IMG/VR virus record: IMGVR_UViG_3300046009_000477
Span: 1-42,727 of that record
From: a virus
DNA length: 42,727 bases
Strand: one strand, 5' to 3'
Positions 17,352 to 24,917 of the stretch are shown here, piece after piece. A program made the translations under genes and the position numbers. Each line of letters opens with the position of its first letter. Position 1 is the stretch's first letter. The notes under the pieces were generated by a model that saw nothing but the letters and a program-made list of their open reading frames with translations, did not search any database and was not told where the DNA came from.

Positions 17352-17424
17352 TAGAATGCCCTATAAACGATTCCTGATTCCGGGGGCTACCGTGGCCCAT
17401 TATAACAATAGAAACGCCCTATAA
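17352..17424 (-). repeat. Direct repeat TTATAGGGC(G/A)TT..CTA between the terminase genes
   Basis: On the minus strand TTATAGGGCGTTTCTA (17409-17424) recurs 57 bases downstream as TTTATAGGGCATTCTA (17352-17367), differing only by one substitution, one deleted base and the flanking T. The first copy is the 3' arm and tail of the terminator; the second forms its own TAGGGC (17343-17348) / GCCCTA (17358-17363) hairpin directly before the large terminase ribosome site. TATAGGG also resembles the initiation end of T7-family RNA polymerase promoters. Confidence 0.5.
17399..17407 (-). promoter_or_regulatory. Extended -10 promoter candidate for terL and ejection genes
   Basis: The minus strand reads TGTTATAAT, an exact extended -10 (TGnTATAAT) for a housekeeping sigma factor, about 70 bases before the terL start and directly behind the terminator stem. 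The only -35-like hexamer, TTGGGT, is 19 bases upstream inside the terminator loop and stem, so a -35 contact would be poor. Extended -10 promoters can work without one. It would restart transcription for terL and the ejection genes. Confidence 0.4.
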
Positions 17425-17446
17425 CCCAATTAAGGGCCATAGGGCG
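17415..17446 (-). terminator. Intrinsic terminator after small terminase gene
   Basis: A perfect 8-bp outer stem CGCCCTAT (17415-17422) with ATAGGGCG (17439-17446) continues, after a 2x2 internal loop, into CCC 17425-17427 with GGG 17434-17436 around the loop AATTAA. On the minus strand it is followed by TTTCTATTGTT. It begins 7 bases beyond the small terminase stop. Confidence 0.7.
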
Positions 17447-17452
17447 GAAAGG

Positions 17453-17677
17453 TCAGATTGTCTCTGACTTAAACTTGAACGGCATCTTAGACTTCATAGT
17501 GGCCTCTAGGGTATCTAGAGTACTATGGCTAATACCATCCAATGCCTCCCGGTTGTCGTTTACGATACCACGGACAACCGTGTATAGACCGGGAGTGCAT
17601 TTGGTGTCATCCTTAAGATCGTCCAGTAGACGCTCAATAAGGCGACTGTTGAGGAGATTGATTAGTTCTTTGTTCAC
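17453..17677 (-). CDS. terS: Terminase small subunit, T7 gp18-like, 74 aa
   Basis: Short helical protein starting with GTG (MNKELINLLNSRLIERLL). The pattern LIxxLxxxLxxRLLxDLxDxxxxxPxLYxxVxxIV matches my recollection of T7 gp18 (89 aa), which has the same R-L/M-L-x-D-L-x-D, then P-x-LY spacing. It recognises concatemeric DNA and hands it to the large subunit. It sits directly upstream of terL, as gp18 sits near gp19 in T7. The GTG start shares GTGA with the stop of the preceding 37-aa membrane protein gene, so it is probably translated by coupling. Confidence 0.65.
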   Translation of the reverse strand: MNKELINLLNSRLIERLLDDLKDDTKCTPGLYTVVRGIVNDNREALDGISHSTLDTLEATMKSKMPFKFKSETI

Positions 17678-17787
17678 TTTTTCTTGAACAACTCAGGTAG
17701 CTTGGTTACTGGAACGACAGAACCAGCAATGTACCCAACAAAAAAGAGCATAACTCCAAACCAAACTGAACCTAGAAATGATGCCAT
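17674..17787 (-). CDS. Small single-span membrane protein, 37 aa (holin-like candidate)
   Basis: ORF reading MASFLGSVWFGVMLFF and ending in KLPELFKKK. One hydrophobic span covers about residues 5-27, rich in Gly and Phe; the short C-terminal tail is basic and predicted to be cytoplasmic. AAAGGA lies 8 bases before the ATG. Start and stop fit tightly between the neighbours: one base after the stop of the 156-aa gene and a GTGA overlap with small terminase. In T7 the holin gene 17.5 sits just before gene 18, so a lysis role is plausible, but no family is recognised and 37 aa is very short for a holin. Confidence 0.6.
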   Translation of the reverse strand: MASFLGSVWFGVMLFFVGYIAGSVVPVTKLPELFKKK

Positions 17788-17788
17788 A

Positions 17789-18259
17789 TTAGTGTCCTTT
17801 CACTTTTTTGTATGCTGCATCGAACGCAGGATCTTGCGCTCTAAATGCAGCAATGGCTTCTCGTATAGTTGTAGGATCTTCTTCATCCTTAACTTCAGCT
17901 AGCAACTTAGCCTGCTGAATCTTTTTATCTGGAATAAAGAGTCCCAATGAATAGACAACCTTTTTAATAAGACTGCCTATTCCGGTGTACCATAATAGTA
18001 CGCATACACCAATGATTGCTAAGGCAATAAAGCCATAGCTAATCATGTCTGCCCACCAAGGGGTAATATCTGTAATGTTGCCAGCGGCTTTTGCAATATC
18101 TGCAGACTCACCAATAATACGGTGGGCATGCTTATGAGCGACTTTAATATCTTGGGTTTGCAGTATAGACATTGCTTCACGCTGAATTGCGTGGTTGCTG
18201 GTAGACACAGCTTCAACTGAAGAGCATCCAGCCAACAACAGCAAGAATAGATAACGCAT
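17789..18259 (-). CDS. Lipoprotein with internal membrane span, 156 aa (spanin candidate)
   Basis: The N-terminus MRYLFLLLLAGCSS is a compact signal peptide with a lipobox (LLAGC, Cys12). A hydrophilic, His/Ala-rich helix-prone segment follows (13-70), then a strong membrane span at about 73-95, then KK and a charged tail (about 99-156) predicted to stay in the cytoplasm. A lipidated N-terminus plus inner-membrane span is the topology of unimolecular spanins such as T1 gp11, though the periplasmic part here is short and the cytoplasmic tail long. The start shares TAATG with the 84-aa gene upstream. The location in the fiber-to-terminase interval fits a lysis cassette (T7 18.5/18.7). Alternatively it is a lipoprotein of unrelated role. 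Confidence 0.65.
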   Translation of the reverse strand: MRYLFLLLLAGCSSVEAVSTSNHAIQREAMSILQTQDIKVAHKHAHRIIGESADIAKAAGNITDITPWWADMISYGFIALAIIGVCVLLWYTGIGSLIKKVVYSLGLFIPDKKIQQAKLLAEVKDEEDPTTIREAIAAFRAQDPAFDAAYKKVKGH

Positions 18260-18513
18260 TACTTTTGCTCCAGCATCTCTACGCGATAGCGCAAAGCCTT
18301 TAAGTCACCAACAACACCAATTAAATTCTTGCTGTGTTCGATGTCAGCCTTGACTAAATCTTTGGTAATGTCTTTTAACTGACGCAATTCTTCTGCGTTA
18401 GATTCAATCAGGGCTTCTCGTTTTCCCAATCTAATTATTACAGTTACTACGCCAATGGTGAGAATCGCTAACTGCATAGCAGATACATATAATGCTAAGT
18501 TATTCTCAGCCAT
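18259..18513 (-). CDS. Membrane-anchored coiled-coil protein, 84 aa
   Basis: One transmembrane segment at about 7-27 is followed by RLGKR and a continuous charged helix with heptad-like leucines and isoleucines to the C-terminus (MLEQK). Positive charges after the span predict an N-out, C-in orientation, which argues against a classical inner-membrane spanin. AAAGGA precedes the ATG. Together with the 156-aa lipoprotein and the 37-aa protein it forms a three-gene membrane cassette between the fiber genes and the terminase. A lysis or superinfection role is possible; none is demonstrated. Confidence 0.6.
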   Translation of the reverse strand: MAENNLALYVSAMQLAILTIGVVTVIIRLGKREALIESNAEELRQLKDITKDLVKADIEHSKNLIGVVGDLKALRYRVEMLEQK

Positions 18514-18523
18514 AGTTTTTCCT

Positions 18524-18859
18524 TTAATTTACTAAAACCCATTGTTGCTGTTCTTCATTCCATTCATACAGTGGAACTGTAGGTTTAGGAATAGGAGGAA
18601 TCCATTGACATGTTGTTTCATCTAAAACCCACGAAGAGCTGTTTTCTGGTTTAGGAGGAATAAACGCATCTAATACTGGATTATAAGTATATCCAATACC
18701 AGCAAAGTTTTTTCGTATTTTATTATTGTAAGAAGTTTGAATCCAATTTCCTCCAAAGGTTTGTGAACACCACTCAGAACCAATAGATTCTAAATTATTA
18801 TCAACAACAATAACTCTTAATACAATATTGTTTTCATCTATTTCTGCAAAATGTGCCAT
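18524..18859 (-). CDS. Tail-associated protein of cyanophage type, 111 aa
   Basis: The frame is open up to 18913, but the extra upstream residues are hydrophobic and overlap the 881-aa gene. The protein most likely starts at ATG 18859, giving MAHFAEIDENNIVLRVIVV, 4 bases after the previous stop. This beginning, the middle KNFAGIGYTYNPVLDAFIPP and the C-terminal segments CQWIPP and YEWNEEQQQWV are the recurring pattern of a small protein that I recall near tail fiber genes of cyanophages. The function is unknown; tryptophan-rich strands suggest a small beta domain on the fiber. Two cysteines, in EWCSQTF and TTCQW, could pair. Confidence 0.75.
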   Translation of the reverse strand: MAHFAEIDENNIVLRVIVVDNNLESIGSEWCSQTFGGNWIQTSYNNKIRKNFAGIGYTYNPVLDAFIPPKPENSSSWVLDETTCQWIPPIPKPTVPLYEWNEEQQQWVLVN

Positions 18860-18863
18860 AGTA

Positions 18864-21509
18864 TTATGCCGTATAAGAACCAGAAGAATTAAAGATAACA
18901 ACTGTATCAGCATCTACAGTTGTAACACTAGAAGCATTTGTTACAGTGCCAGTATAGTTTCCTGAAAGAATTCTTAAAATAACTGTACCAGCCCCGCCAT
19001 TACCTCCAGTAGTGCTTTCATGGGTTGCTCCACCGCCTCCACCACCTAAAGTAGCGGTTCCATTTTGAGATGTACCTGTCCAGCCAGCTCCATTACCACC
19101 ACCACCTGATCCACCAGCACTCGCGCCATTATGCGCCCCTGCTCCACCGCCACCGCCTCTTGTAATGGCTGTTCCTGTAATAGAAGATGTTTTTCCGTTG
19201 CCTCCTATTCCGGGCGCACTGGATGTTCCATTTGTTCCTGCAGCGTTAGCGCCACCACCACCGCCACCAGCATACGGCCAACCAGCCACTCCGGTTCCTC
19301 CAGCGTTTCCTTGACCACTAGTAGCAGCACCACCTATAAAAGTACCGTTACCACCGCCACCGCCACCACCAGAACCACCAGCACTACCAACACTATTGTA
19401 ACCACCGCCACCTCCTCCAATTGCTGTTAAGCCATTAAATGAAGAATTACTTCCACTTGTGTTTTTAGCGCCTCCAGCGCCAACAACAATATCGTAAGAA
19501 CGACCACGAATAACATAAGTAGCTGTTGATTCTAAGTAACCGCCAGCACCACCGCCACCTCCACCATAATTAGTACCGCTTACAAATGTTCCTCCACCAC
19601 CACCACCAGCAAGTATTAAATATTGAATACCATACATAGTATTATTATCTGAAATTTGTTGAAGGTTTGAATCTGTTAAAGCACCAGCATAGAACTCTAC
19701 TTTAGAAATTATGCAGTTAGCAAAATCACTAAATGTTCCGGGTACTCCTGATGATTCTGTAGCTTTAGCACCTAATGTAATAAAATCTATAGAAGTAAAC
19801 GATGAAGCATTGTTTGTTCCTGTTTGTACTTCACTACCGTTAATACAAAATTTAGATGTTGTTCCATCCCAATAATGTATGGCTTTATGTACAATACCAG
19901 CATCGCCAATAATACCTGTTGCTGTGTTTCCACTTGACCAAAAAGCTCTTGCAGCCGTTGTCGAACTTGCTTCTAAACCAAGCTGTTGGTTTGTTTGGTT
20001 GTCAGTTGAAAACAAAGTTCCTGCTTTTGGTGGTGTATAGAAATGAACACAAATAGCACCAGTTGATGCCCAATTTGTTATTTTGTTTTTAGGGATATGA
20101 ACTTTGTCTTCGTTGCGTATAACTGCAGCTGTGGTGGTTGGAATATATGAATTTGGGTTTCTATTAAAACCTTCGCTTTGAAGACCCCAAATAAATAATC
20201 CATTTCCTGTAACAGCAGTATAATCTTCTGAACCGTTATCTGCTCTACGGGTTGGGGTTGGTGTACTATTTATGGAAACACTGTGCTGAATTGAAGTATT
20301 AGAAGGAACTGTTGCACGAATCCAACAACGATACCAACCATTTCCAACATTTTCCATACCAGAACCAGTGCTTGTAAAGGTACTACCAGTACCTGTAAAG
20401 ACTTCTGTAGATGTTCCAGCATCTAAATTAAAAGTGCATAATAACCAGTTAGTACCTGTAATCCAAAACTTTAAACTTGCGGCAATTCTTTCAGCTTTTT
20501 TCATATAAGCTGAAAACACAACATTTGTTCTTGTGACATCTTGATAAATTACATGGGCTGTTGTAGATGTTTCGATTAATTTACTTGCGTTATTTAATCC
20601 AGAAGGTGAAGTAGTTGCGTTTGCTGTAATAGATACTGCGCTAGCTTGCCATGTAGCTGTAGCTGTATAAAGCTCACTTTGCAAAAGACCATTTGTAATA
20701 GATTCTTCAATTAAAAGCCCAAGTCTATTTCCATTTCTGTCGTGGGTTAAACGAGGAATAGCTGTAGTTCCTGTAGATGGATTATGAGTATAAGGTAACG
20801 CATTACTTCCTCTAACAACTTGTACGCCCCATAATAAAATATCACAAGCTGTTCCGGGTCCAGCAGGAGGAACAGTAGTTCTTTGATCTATTCCAATTTC
20901 TAAACCACTTGTTGTAGTTGTTGTTATTGTATAAGAATATCTTTGCCAAGATGTTGGTGTTGTTACCGTTTCAGATACTAAAGTAGAAGAATCACCTATA
21001 ACACGAATACGAACTTGTTGTGGTGTGCTGGTTGCTTTCATATAAAACGATAAAGTAAAAGTTCCACTAGTAACAGCTCCGTTTGAACCTTTATAAATAA
21101 AACCATTACTTTGAATTTCAAATCTACCTGCATTTTGTTCGCCTGATGGCGATACCGCATAATTAACAGTGCCTGTTACATTAGCAGCGTTAGTATTATT
21201 AGCTCCAAAATTGTTTGAAGACGGGGCTAAATTGTATCCGTTTACTACAATATATCCATTTGAGTCTGTAATAGTACCTGAGTTTTCTGGTCTAGATGAA
21301 GTATAAGAATACTGTACACCATCTGACCAAGGTTCACTAGTACCGCTAAAATTTAATGACCAAGTTGGTAGAGGTGTTGAACTATTGTCTAAAGGCCAAA
21401 TACCACTTTGTTTTGCTACGGTTTGTCTTTTAAGGTTCCATACACCACCAGAGTCAAATAATGTAGTTGGTTTAAATAAACCTACATAACTTCCATTCCA
21501 ACGAGTCAT
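18864..21509 (-). CDS. Glycine-tipped tail fiber/adhesin-like protein, 881 aa
   Basis: The N-terminal part (MTRWNGSYVGLFKPTTLF) looks like an attachment module. Two similar jelly-roll-like modules follow (roughly 80-265 and 270-475); each ends with a WGxQ strand and a closing (Y/P)TxxPSTGTT or SYIPTTTAAVIRNED segment. A LamG/concanavalin-like module covers about 485-640 (CVHFYTPP, YWDGTTSKFCING, KVEFYAGALTD). The last ~240 residues form a domain with repeated GGGGGG loops between short beta strands, ending in VVIFNSSGSYTA. This resembles other phage glycine-rich receptor-binding tips. It is inferred to bind host glycans. The start shares TAATG with the preceding 124-aa gene. Confidence 0.75.
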   Translation of the reverse strand: MTRWNGSYVGLFKPTTLFDSGGVWNLKRQTVAKQSGIWPLDNSSTPLPTWSLNFSGTSEPWSDGVQYSYTSSRPENSGTITDSNGYIVVNGYNLAPSSNNFGANNTNAANVTGTVNYAVSPSGEQNAGRFEIQSNGFIYKGSNGAVTSGTFTLSFYMKATSTPQQVRIRVIGDSSTLVSETVTTPTSWQRYSYTITTTTTSGLEIGIDQRTTVPPAGPGTACDILLWGVQVVRGSNALPYTHNPSTGTTAIPRLTHDRNGNRLGLLIEESITNGLLQSELYTATATWQASAVSITANATTSPSGLNNASKLIETSTTAHVIYQDVTRTNVVFSAYMKKAERIAASLKFWITGTNWLLCTFNLDAGTSTEVFTGTGSTFTSTGSGMENVGNGWYRCWIRATVPSNTSIQHSVSINSTPTPTRRADNGSEDYTAVTGNGLFIWGLQSEGFNRNPNSYIPTTTAAVIRNEDKVHIPKNKITNWASTGAICVHFYTPPKAGTLFSTDNQTNQQLGLEASSTTAARAFWSSGNTATGIIGDAGIVHKAIHYWDGTTSKFCINGSEVQTGTNNASSFTSIDFITLGAKATESSGVPGTFSDFANCIISKVEFYAGALTDSNLQQISDNNTMYGIQYLILAGGGGGGTFVSGTNYGGGGGGAGGYLESTATYVIRGRSYDIVVGAGGAKNTSGSNSSFNGLTAIGGGGGGYNSVGSAGGSGGGGGGGNGTFIGGAATSGQGNAGGTGVAGWPYAGGGGGGANAAGTNGTSSAPGIGGNGKTSSITGTAITRGGGGGAGAHNGASAGGSGGGGNGAGWTGTSQNGTATLGGGGGGATHESTTGGNGGAGTVILRILSGNYTGTVTNASSVTTVDADTVVIFNSSGSYTA

Positions 21510-21883
21510 TAGGATATCTCCTCATATGAACAAATGATTGTTAGATCGTTTGCAGCACTAGCAATAGCTCCTAATGATTTATTTTCTTCTAAGTAAATTG
21601 AACTGTTTTTATCTAATATAACAAGCGAAGCATCTGCAGGAACAACAATAGTATTTGCAATTGCAGTTGCAGTACCTCCTATATCAGCTAAACTATAATA
21701 GTTAATAGTTACAGAAGCGTTTATTGTTCCATCAATATTAGCTACCATTAAAGAATTGATCTTAAATACTTTATTGGAGTTACTAGGATTACTAATAATT
21801 GCTGTAGCATTTGTGCTAGATAAAGTAACTACTGAAGTTTTTCCGATTATTGTACTTACATTTACGATATTAGGTGCAGCCAT
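21509..21883 (-). CDS. Conserved virion/tail protein, cyanophage type, 124 aa
   Basis: Beta-rich protein beginning MAAPNIVNVSTIIGKTSVV and ending LTIICSYEEIS. Segments KVFKINSLMVANIDG, TIVVPADASLVILDK and SIYLEENKSLGAIA match a small beta-sandwich protein that I remember in many cyanophage tail modules; its role is not established. AAAGGA precedes the ATG. It lies among the fiber accessory genes, so it probably decorates a fiber or the baseplate-equivalent. Confidence 0.7.
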   Translation of the reverse strand: MAAPNIVNVSTIIGKTSVVTLSSTNATAIISNPSNSNKVFKINSLMVANIDGTINASVTINYYSLADIGGTATAIANTIVVPADASLVILDKNSSIYLEENKSLGAIASAANDLTIICSYEEIS

Positions 21884-21894
21884 TGTTTATTCCT

Positions 21895-22113
21895 TTATCC
21901 AAATACGATAGCCATAGCAATGGCTTTACCTGTTGAAATTCCACCACCACCACCGCCTGCTCCAACCTCAACAATTGAAGCAGTACCACTATCTTTCTTT
22001 AGATAGAGCTTGCCATCATATGTATTAATGGCAAGCTCACCGAGATTAAGATCTCCAGTAGTGGGAACTTTGTTCGCAACTGCAGATCTTTTTAGTCTTA
22101 TTGTTTGTGCCAT
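21895..22113 (-). CDS. Short fiber adaptor-domain protein, 72 aa
   Basis: The protein is essentially one N-terminal adaptor domain: MAQTIRLKRSAVANKVP then LGELAINTYDGKLYLKK, followed by a polyglycine stretch and a short C-terminus. The IRLKRS...GELAxNxxDxxLYxxK pattern is a common phage tail fiber N-terminal domain and recurs in the next two genes upstream. AGGAGA sits before the ATG. A free-standing copy could plug an adaptor site or anchor the neighbouring adhesin; either is inference. Confidence 0.65.
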   Translation of the reverse strand: MAQTIRLKRSAVANKVPTTGDLNLGELAINTYDGKLYLKKDSGTASIVEVGAGGGGGGISTGKAIAMAIVFG

Positions 22114-22146
22114 TTGAATCTCCTATATAGGCTGGCTAAGTTTTAA

Positions 22147-23535
22147 TTAGAATGTACCGCCGTCGATGGTATCAGTCCAGACAGGAGTGCCGCTTGAGTT
22201 ATGCGATAGTAGCTGTCCAATGCTGTTTGTGGAATCCCATGTTCCGGCAGCAGTTGCACCTACGGTAGCTCCACCATAGAGAATACCATTGGTTGTTAGT
22301 GAGGTTACACCAGTACCACCCTTGCCAACGCCAATGGTAGTAGCATTCCAAGTACCAGTACCAATTGTACCAAGGGTTGTAATGGAAGTCTGACCAACAT
22401 AGGTGCTAGCAATGTCAACGGCATCTGCACTTACAGTAATGCGGTTGACTGTGCCACCTACATTGAGAATTGTACCAGACTGTGTAAGACCGTCACCAGC
22501 ACTGACATTGCCTGCACCAGTAAACTGAGCAAAGGTTATTGAGGTTGTACCAATAGTACCACCAGAATCGACAGTGCAAATGAAACCGATATCTTGATTT
22601 TGCGCGCCTTCTTGTACGAAGACATAAGCCGAAATAAGTTCATCCCAAATATCAGCGTCGGTTGCTCTAGTCCATGCACCAGAAGCTACGACATAGATAC
22701 CGTTTTGAGAAGCAGTAGTCTGATCCTTAACAAGTACACGATTACCAGCAACAAGGGTAACATTATCAACAGTCAGAATACCTGACAATGAAGCAATGTT
22801 AGTTGTTGTAGCTGCTCGTACAGCCTGCTTTGGGTGTAGACCTTGAATTGCTGAATCTACATATAGCTTGTTAGCAGCATCAGTATCTGCTGTTGGGGTT
22901 GCAAGACCAGTAATCTTACGACTGTTAAAGGAAACATCAGCAGTTGGAGCGGCCATCTGATCCAGACGGCTTGTTCTAACCTGTGTATCAAAGTTTGAAA
23001 TCTTTGATGCAGTAAGGGATGGAACATCTGCTTCAGCCATAGCTCTGAATGTGGGAACACCAGAAGTTCCGTTTGGAGAAGCCAAGAATAGATTAGTACT
23101 CTTGCTGGCATATGGGTTCTGGGTATCACCGTAGCCAGAAGCTAGGCTGATTGCTGGAGCAGTACCACCAGATGAAACAACTGGTGAAGTTCCAGTAACA
23201 GCAGTAATAGTACCAGCACCTGTACTATAACCTAGTGACTTTACCCAAGCGGTTGTTGCAACCTTGGTTGAGTTTTCTCCAGTACCTAGCTGTGTCTCGC
23301 TGATTACTGGATGCTGAGAGAAAGTCTTTAGACCATTGATTGTCTGATTGACATTTGACAGACGGACAAACTCACCAAGACCAGCCAGCGGTACAACCTG
23401 TGGAGTACCGTTGTTGTGTGTGCCGATGTATAGTGTGTTGTCCATTTCGTTGTAAGCAAGTTCTCCTACTGCTAGTGAACTTGGCGCACCTGTGCTACCT
23501 GTAATGCGTCTTTTAATACGAATTGTATTAGCCAT
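22147..23535 (-). CDS. Tail fiber-like protein, 462 aa
   Basis: The N-terminal adaptor domain (MANTIRIKRRITGSTG, then VGELAYNEMDNTLYIG) is followed by low-complexity Ser/Thr/Gly-rich beta repeats. A module at about 225-345 contains VRAATTTNIASL, NRVLVKDQTTASQNGIYVV and WTRATDADIWDEL, a widespread phage fiber segment. The C-terminus is Gly/Thr-rich and ends DTIDGGTF. The closing DGG(T/S)F tag is shared with the 372-aa protein encoded just upstream. The N-terminus shares its pattern with the 72-aa and 372-aa proteins. Inferred role: side fiber or short spike subunit. Confidence 0.75.
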   Translation of the reverse strand: MANTIRIKRRITGSTGAPSSLAVGELAYNEMDNTLYIGTHNNGTPQVVPLAGLGEFVRLSNVNQTINGLKTFSQHPVISETQLGTGENSTKVATTAWVKSLGYSTGAGTITAVTGTSPVVSSGGTAPAISLASGYGDTQNPYASKSTNLFLASPNGTSGVPTFRAMAEADVPSLTASKISNFDTQVRTSRLDQMAAPTADVSFNSRKITGLATPTADTDAANKLYVDSAIQGLHPKQAVRAATTTNIASLSGILTVDNVTLVAGNRVLVKDQTTASQNGIYVVASGAWTRATDADIWDELISAYVFVQEGAQNQDIGFICTVDSGGTIGTTSITFAQFTGAGNVSAGDGLTQSGTILNVGGTVNRITVSADAVDIASTYVGQTSITTLGTIGTGTWNATTIGVGKGGTGVTSLTTNGILYGGATVGATAAGTWDSTNSIGQLLSHNSSGTPVWTDTIDGGTF

Positions 23536-23546
23536 TATTGTTTCCT

Positions 23547-24665
23547 TTAGAAGCTACCGCCATCAAGGGCTGATGAGCTTACAATTGTATCAACCGAAGT
23601 TGAAAAGTTTGTGACATCTGCGCTTACATGCGTATGCGCCAATGGAGTGCGACTATCAGTTAAACGAGTATCAGAGCCAAGAACAACCTGAGTACTGGAT
23701 GCATTACCAGAAGATGGTGTATCTTTGGTTGAAGCAGTACCTAGCCCTATGGCTATCCTTGCTTGTTCCGTGGTAGCTGCAGTAATAACGCCTCTACCAA
23801 TTGCAGTTGAGTCTGCAATATACTCTGCCTTGGTAAACTCTGGATTAATTCTAACCAGAAGCTTACCGTTGTTTTGATGTTGATATTCACACCAACCGAT
23901 TTGAATTTGAAAGTTAGGAGATTCGGGTTCTGTTGTGGTTAGACCACCAGCTACCGTTGCCGATAGATATACAGAACTTCCCTGAGTGAGTGTAGAAGTG
24001 TCTAGTCCCTCTAGTAAACCAAAGCTTATAGCATAACCAAATCCATTGTTGGATATGGCTGCATCAAGAACACCAATTACTTCGACTGTTCCATATGCAT
24101 TTGCTCTAGCTAAAGCTACGAGTGGGGTTTGACCAGATGCTCCAGAAATATAGACAGCAGCTCCTTTTGGCAGGACAGCTCCTGTTGTGTTTCTTACATA
24201 AACCCTTTGGGGGGCAAGACCATTGACAGATACCGTAGTACCTGTCATGGTCAAGCCTGTCCCCAAAGTTATTTCTTGTGGATCACCCGCTGCAGTGCTA
24301 CCTCTGCCCAATAGGACAGAGGCAGCTGTAGTATCCTGCAGCTTAGCATAGGTAATTGCATTGTCTAGAATGCTACCTGTGCCGTGTGTATGACCCAATA
24401 GTGAGTATCTTAAATCGCCACGACCTTGAGTAAGGTATTGTGGATGATCATCATCTAACAGTCCACTAAGGGTTCCGTGATCTGAGGCTCCACCGGAACC
24501 TCCAACTACAGCAGGCAAAGTAGACCATGCTGTAGTTCCATCACCAACTTTCAGGATATTGAGAGTCGTATCTAAACCTAGCTCACCCGATCCAAGGATT
24601 GGGTTTTGAGCAGTCCAGTTGGCTGATGTATCCCGCCTAATGCGGATCTGTAGCAGTATTGACAT
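23547..24665 (-). CDS. Tail fiber-like protein with Mtd-type N-terminal domain, 372 aa
   Basis: Residues 1-55 (LQIRIRRDTSANWTAQNPIL, GELGLDTTLNILKVGDGTTAWSTLP) match the N-terminal domain of major tropism determinant-like receptor-binding proteins. Residues about 150-275 (YVRNTTGAVLPKGAAVYISG, GLDTSTLTQGSSVYLS, IQIGWCEYQ) form a common beta module of phage fibers. The C-terminal part has a DTRLTDSRTPLAHTH segment like those in the long fiber and ends SSALDGGSF. No reverse transcriptase or template repeat is in the window, so nothing suggests a diversity-generating system. Inferred role: receptor-binding or fiber accessory protein. Confidence 0.75.
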   Translation of the reverse strand: MSILLQIRIRRDTSANWTAQNPILGSGELGLDTTLNILKVGDGTTAWSTLPAVVGGSGGASDHGTLSGLLDDDHPQYLTQGRGDLRYSLLGHTHGTGSILDNAITYAKLQDTTAASVLLGRGSTAAGDPQEITLGTGLTMTGTTVSVNGLAPQRVYVRNTTGAVLPKGAAVYISGASGQTPLVALARANAYGTVEVIGVLDAAISNNGFGYAISFGLLEGLDTSTLTQGSSVYLSATVAGGLTTTEPESPNFQIQIGWCEYQHQNNGKLLVRINPEFTKAEYIADSTAIGRGVITAATTEQARIAIGLGTASTKDTPSSGNASSTQVVLGSDTRLTDSRTPLAHTHVSADVTNFSTSVDTIVSSSALDGGSF

Positions 24666-24667
24666 TG

Positions 24668-24913
24668 TTATGCCCCCTCTGCATCAAATATTAATGTATC
24701 CGCTGGTATGCTTGAGGAGGCAGAGCCACCCTCAAGTACCAGAACTGGACGAAGATCTATCAAGTTGATTGGTTTCCATACCAATCCATTGAACATTAAT
24801 AGATCGTTTTTCTTTGGATTATCGACCTGAAGATTCAGGAAGAAATCTGAGTTTTGAGAATTGACTCTATATCCGAGACTAGTTAAACTTGTGTCGGTAT
24901 AGAAGGATGACAT
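24668..24913 (-). CDS. Small fiber-associated protein, 81 aa
   Basis: ORF between the long fiber (4-base gap) and the 372-aa gene (2-base gap). The N-terminus (MSSFYTDTSLTSLGYRVN) is followed by NPKKNDLLMFNGLVWKP and a C-terminal LVLEGGSASSSIPADTLIFD. The EGGSAS...TLIFDAEGA end resembles the Gly-Gly-Ser C-terminal segments of small phage tail proteins. I do not recognise a defined family; position implies a tail structural role or a short adaptor. Confidence 0.6.
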   Translation of the reverse strand: MSSFYTDTSLTSLGYRVNSQNSDFFLNLQVDNPKKNDLLMFNGLVWKPINLIDLRPVLVLEGGSASSSIPADTLIFDAEGA

Positions 24914-24917
24914 GGGA

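Noticed and set aside
17453-18859. Endolysin gene in the lysis-like cassette
   Set aside because: None of the small proteins shows amidase, lysozyme or peptidase motifs; an endolysin, if present, lies outside the window.
18524-18913. 129-aa version of the tail-associated protein
   Set aside because: The 18 extra residues overlap the 881-aa gene and look like chance; the typical start MAHFAEIDENN is at 18859.
23547-24665. Diversity-generating retroelement target, because of the Mtd-like N-terminus
   Set aside because: No reverse transcriptase, no template repeat and no matching variable repeat seen in the window.
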